Assembly (NCBI GenBank): GCA_002067865.1
Contig: MVRC01000015.1
Coordinates: 1 to 64,000 of the forward strand
Direction of reading: 5' to 3'
DNA: 64,000 nucleotides
DNA from: Methanomassiliicoccales archaeon PtaU1.Bin124
GTDB taxonomy: Archaea; Thermoplasmatota; Thermoplasmata; Methanomassiliicoccales; UBA472
Below are positions 61,253-64,000 of this stretch, piece by piece (positions within the stretch are counted from its first letter, which is position 1; each line of letters begins with the position of its first letter). A program made the translations under genes and the position numbers. The notes under the pieces are model-generated. The model saw only the letters and a list, made by a program, of their open reading frames with translations, was not told the DNA's origin and made no database searches.

Positions 61253-62287
61253 TCAGAACTTGGTCACTACCGTCTTCATGCCCTGCCTCTGGTCGGCACG
61301 GGCGAAGGCGGACTCTAAATCATCAAGCGCGATCCTCTCCGTGATCAGCCAGTCCACGTCGATCTCCTTTTCCAGGAGGATGGCCACGGCCTGCCAGTCG
61401 CTCTCGCTGGAGCAGCCATATGCGCCGACGAGAGAGATCTCCTTGTAATGCATGGTGCGGACGTCCCAGGGCACCTCATAATTGCCCTTCTTGGGGCCGC
61501 TGAAAACAGAAATGCGGCCCTGTGGGGCCATGAGGCGCAGGAGCCAGTTGTCCACTCTGACCTCCGGGGTGGCCATCAGGACGACATCGACGCCCTCGTC
61601 ATTGGTGAAATCCTTCACGGCTTCGGTGATGTCCTGTTCTGCCGGGTCCACCACCAGGTCGGCCAATCCCGAAGGCAGCAGACGCCTGCGTGATTCGAGG
61701 TGCTCTGTCATGATGACCTTCTCGGCGCCGTTCCATCGGGCCAGCATGGCATGGAGACATCCTATCGGGCCGGCCCCGAATATGAGCACGGTGTCGTTCG
61801 CACCGACCCGGGCCAGTTTCTGCCCGTTTATACAGCAGGCCAGAGGCTCGGCCAGAGAAACCGCGGCAGCGTCCGCATCGTCCGGTAGCGGTACGATGCT
61901 GTTCTCCCTGACTGCAACGGCAGGCAACGCCATCTTTTGGGCGAACCCTCCGTCGTAGTTGAAACCGAGAATGCCCATGGTGGTGCACTGGTTGTCGGCA
62001 CCTTTCCTGCATGGGCGGCATTCTCCGCAGGCGATCCCCGGCCATACCTGGACCAGATCGCCCACCTGATAGGCGTCGCTCTCGACCTCGGCGATACGGG
62101 CCACGATCTCGTGTCCGATGATGCGCGGATATGAAAGGTCCTTGTGGCCATGCGCCAGCATCTTCGGGTCCGTGCCGCAGATGGCGCAGGCGACCAGGTC
62201 CAGCAGCGCCCCGCCCTTCGGCCTCACTGGGTCTGAAACTTGCCTCAATGCCAGCTGACCCGGTCCGAGCATCAGCGCAGCTTTCAT
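61253..62287 (-). CDS. Zinc-dependent medium-chain alcohol/polyol dehydrogenase
   Basis: A 344-residue MDR dehydrogenase. It has CAICGTDPKM with the first zinc ligand, GHEIVARI, the structural zinc Cys in CGECRPCRKGADNQC, and VLIFGAGPIGCLHAML for NAD(P). It resembles sorbitol and threonine dehydrogenases. It is preceded by a double palindrome around its TATA box, so expression is tightly controlled. The predicted transcript start lies at the ATG. Confidence 0.87.
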   Translation of the reverse strand: MKAALMLGPGQLALRQVSDPVRPKGGALLDLVACAICGTDPKMLAHGHKDLSYPRIIGHEIVARIAEVESDAYQVGDLVQVWPGIACGECRPCRKGADNQCTTMGILGFNYDGGFAQKMALPAVAVRENSIVPLPDDADAAAVSLAEPLACCINGQKLARVGANDTVLIFGAGPIGCLHAMLARWNGAEKVIMTEHLESRRRLLPSGLADLVVDPAEQDITEAVKDFTNDEGVDVVLMATPEVRVDNWLLRLMAPQGRISVFSGPKKGNYEVPWDVRTMHYKEISLVGAYGCSSESDWQAVAILLEKEIDVDWLITERIALDDLESAFARADQRQGMKTVVTKF

Positions 62288-62292
62288 AATGA

Positions 62293-62337
62293 GTTGGATA
62301 TAACATCCAATTATTTAAATTGGATATATCATCCAAC
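62293..62337 (-). promoter_or_regulatory. TATA box flanked by two palindromic operators
   Basis: TTGGATATAACATCCAA (62294-62310) and TTGGATATATCATCCAA (62320-62336) are near-identical 17-base palindromes spaced 26 bases centre to centre. Between them is TTATTTAAA (62311-62319), which serves as TATA box for the gene starting at 62287. One site covers the region upstream of the TATA box and the other covers the space to the transcript start. This is the shape of a repressor-controlled archaeal promoter. The regulator is not identified. Confidence 0.8.
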
Positions 62338-62364
62338 TGGAAAGAAAAAAATGAAGAAAATGGT

Positions 62365-64000
62365 TTACTGGCTCTTCGGCGCTTCAGTGGTCGGAGCCTT
62401 CTGTTCCTTGCAGGCGGTGCGATACATCAGGCCTGCGACCAGCAGCATAATGCCCGCGATGACCATCAGCAGCGCTCCGATGCCTAGACCCCACTTCATA
62501 TCCACCTGTCCATAGGACGGCACGGTCAAAGTGGTCGATCCGCCGATGGGATTCTTGGCGATCTCCTGCACTATCGCCACGGCCCCATCCCCGCCCTCTA
62601 TCTGATGGAACATCGGCTCCAGGGCCGATATGCTCATGACCACCACCAGTATCATCACCAGGACGACGATGAGGGTGATGCCCTTGGAGATGTACCTCAT
62701 CGGCATCTTCTTCCTCCTGGTCACGACGCTTCCGATGACCAGCAGCGCCATGGACAGGAAGATCAGCATGCCGAACGGAAGGGCGATCGCCGCCAGCTGA
62801 TACGGCACCCCCTGGTCGTCCACGCCATTGACCATCAGCCCGTCCACGCCGCTGAACGAGAAGACGTCCACCCAGCCCGGCGTCTGGAACTGCCCGGTGG
62901 TGATGTTGGCCGAGGCCGTGTAGTATGGCAGGAACGCGCCGATGATGGCAATGACCACCGCTGCGATGGCCAGGATGTTGGCGATGCCGATCCTTCCTTT
63001 GAACTCCAACATCGCACATATCGGCTTCAGGCTCTCCCCGTCCTTCTTGCGCTTCAGTATGCGCAATACCATGAATACGATGGCCAGCAGCAGGAAGCCG
63101 ATAACGATCCAGATGAAGTTGGTATACACCTGGTCCAGCAGCAGCATGTTGTTGTCCAGCACGACCAAGGAGGAGCTCCAGGCCACAGGGTCGTTCCACA
63201 TCTGGGCGTTCTGGCGATAGGCCGGTCCCAGCGGGCCGCGCTCGCCGCGATACTGTGCGCTGATCGAGCCGTAATCGCCCCAGTGGCCGCCGAACTTGAT
63301 CCAGGCTGTATTGGGGCTGGTGTTCGGGGTGCTCAGCTCTCCCATGTCCACCAGGTCATATTTGCTGGAGTCCAGCACCTTGCCATCGTTCCCTACAGAG
63401 TCCTGGGCCATGCCCGTCTTTCCCTGGTAAGGGCGGAAGTAGTTGGCATGGCTGCCCAGTGCCACGTAGACCTTTATGTTGTCCCCGGACCTCTCCACCA
63501 GGTCCCAGCCGGCCTCCATGCCGGATTCATGCTGGCTGAAGGAAGCGCTCACAGGAGCGTAGCTGGCGTCAAGGGTTACCTGGACCATCTCCCAGTCCCC
63601 CTCGTGGTTGTTGTACGTGGCCGGGTTGAACACATAGAACAGCCAGTACTGGATGACGATGCTGGAGGACGAGGCATAGATGTGATAGTAAACGGTATAC
63701 CCCAAGGATGCCTCTTGCTGCTGGTATGCCTTGATGATCCGGTCATCGTTGACCGATCCAAGGCGGTTGTCCAGGTAATAATCGGAGTACCCGCTTCCGG
63801 AATATGATGCCAGCTCGGATATCGTTGGAGAGCTGTCAACCAGGGTCGGGTTCCCTCCAACGCTGCGATTCAGGTTGCAGTTCTGGATGAAGTACTCCAC
63901 CTCGACCGGAAAGCATCTCTCCCCGTTCTTGAAATTCAAGATCGGAGCATATCGCGCTGCCAGCTCAGCGTCCGTCGGGGCTTGGGGCGTTCCTGCCCCT
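62365..64000 (-). CDS. Vps62/DUF946-domain membrane protein (5'-truncated)
   Basis: At least 544 residues; the frame stays open to the right edge, so the start lies outside. The first 260 residues resemble the Vps62/DUF946 domain: ARYAPILNFKNGERCFPVEVEYF, NHEGDWEMVQVTLD, SQHESGMEA and VYVALGSHANYF. About five membrane helices follow, one after the domain (about 288-307) and four in the C-terminal half, with loops. The Vps62 domain faces outward or the lumen by inference. Its function is not known in archaea. Confidence 0.75.
   Translation of the reverse strand, partial: GAGTPQAPTDAELAARYAPILNFKNGERCFPVEVEYFIQNCNLNRSVGGNPTLVDSSPTISELASYSGSGYSDYYLDNRLGSVNDDRIIKAYQQQEASLGYTVYYHIYASSSSIVIQYWLFYVFNPATYNNHEGDWEMVQVTLDASYAPVSASFSQHESGMEAGWDLVERSGDNIKVYVALGSHANYFRPYQGKTGMAQDSVGNDGKVLDSSKYDLVDMGELSTPNTSPNTAWIKFGGHWGDYGSISAQYRGERGPLGPAYRQNAQMWNDPVAWSSSLVVLDNNMLLLDQVYTNFIWIVIGFLLLAIVFMVLRILKRKKDGESLKPICAMLEFKGRIGIANILAIAAVVIAIIGAFLPYYTASANITTGQFQTPGWVDVFSFSGVDGLMVNGVDDQGVPYQLAAIALPFGMLIFLSMALLVIGSVVTRRKKMPMRYISKGITLIVVLVMILVVVMSISALEPMFHQIEGGDGAVAIVQEIAKNPIGGSTTLTVPSYGQVDMKWGLGIGALLMVIAGIMLLVAGLMYRTACKEQKAPTTEAPKSQ

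Noticed and set aside
1-64000. tRNA, rRNA, CRISPR array, insertion sequence or replication origin
   Set aside because: I looked through the intergenic gaps for tRNA T-arm and cloverleaf patterns, regularly spaced repeats and transposase motifs and saw none; a covariance-model scan would be needed to exclude small ncRNAs.

Overview
The window is about 60% GC, gene-dense, and almost certainly archaeal. It carries TATA-type promoters (several so close to the start codon that the mRNA must be leaderless), GGTGATC-like ribosome sites, an archaeal type II GAPDH, a class III preflagellin-type signal peptidase, archease, an archaeal-type mevalonate-pathway decarboxylase and a DUF5654 membrane protein. 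The AGT-endonuclease V fusion, the GC content and the corrinoid-type (URO-D) methyltransferase at the left edge point to Thermoplasmatota, most likely a Methanomassiliicoccales relative. That placement is inference: no rRNA gene, tRNA gene or methanogenesis core operon lies in the window.

Layout. 1-4.4 kb: end of a URO-D-family methyltransferase, a DUF169 protein, a TDT transporter, and a metallochaperone-like trio (CobW/COG0523 GTPase, a small protein and a zinc ribbon). 4.4-6.7 kb: an iron alcohol dehydrogenase overlapping a PAS histidine kinase. 6.7-11.6 kb: HAD-like protein, PfkB kinase, GNAT, mevalonate-pathway decarboxylase, archease, HHE protein. 11.8-17.4 kb: aspartate dehydrogenase, M24 peptidase, TldD/TldE, and an APH-like protein lacking its catalytic Asp residues. 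17.4-20.8 kb: V4R protein with a double-PAS kinase, a cyclophilin-like protein and a secreted protein. 20.8-24 kb: a large RND/MMPL exporter.

24.2-29.3 kb is the branched-chain amino-acid locus: ilvC with a 58-residue Lys/Ala/Pro tail, and two tandem ilvB paralogues. Each ilvB is preceded by a short Val/Leu-rich ORF whose stop codon abuts a conserved 30-nt hairpin. This looks like a duplicated leader-peptide control system and is the most interesting part of the window.

29.4-36.9 kb: hemerythrin, UbiA prenyltransferase, radical SAM protein, small membrane proteins, GAPDH, an orphan kinase and PGK. 37-43.7 kb: a complete-looking lysine operon (lrp-dapA-dapB-lysC-lysA-dapF-dapL). 43.8-49.8 kb: DUF5788, ketopantoate reductase, AGT-EndoV, MFS, nitroreductase and an MscS channel with an extracytoplasmic domain. 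49.9-57 kb: preflagellin peptidase, HhH-GPD protein, AmrS, ThiL, LarA, a CCG-domain iron-sulfur protein and dihydropteroate synthase. 57-64 kb: BioY, a CooF-like ferredoxin with an NAD(P)H oxidoreductase, a TrpD-ADH pair controlled by a double palindrome, and a Vps62-domain membrane protein cut by the right edge.

I saw no tRNA, rRNA, CRISPR array, insertion sequence or origin.
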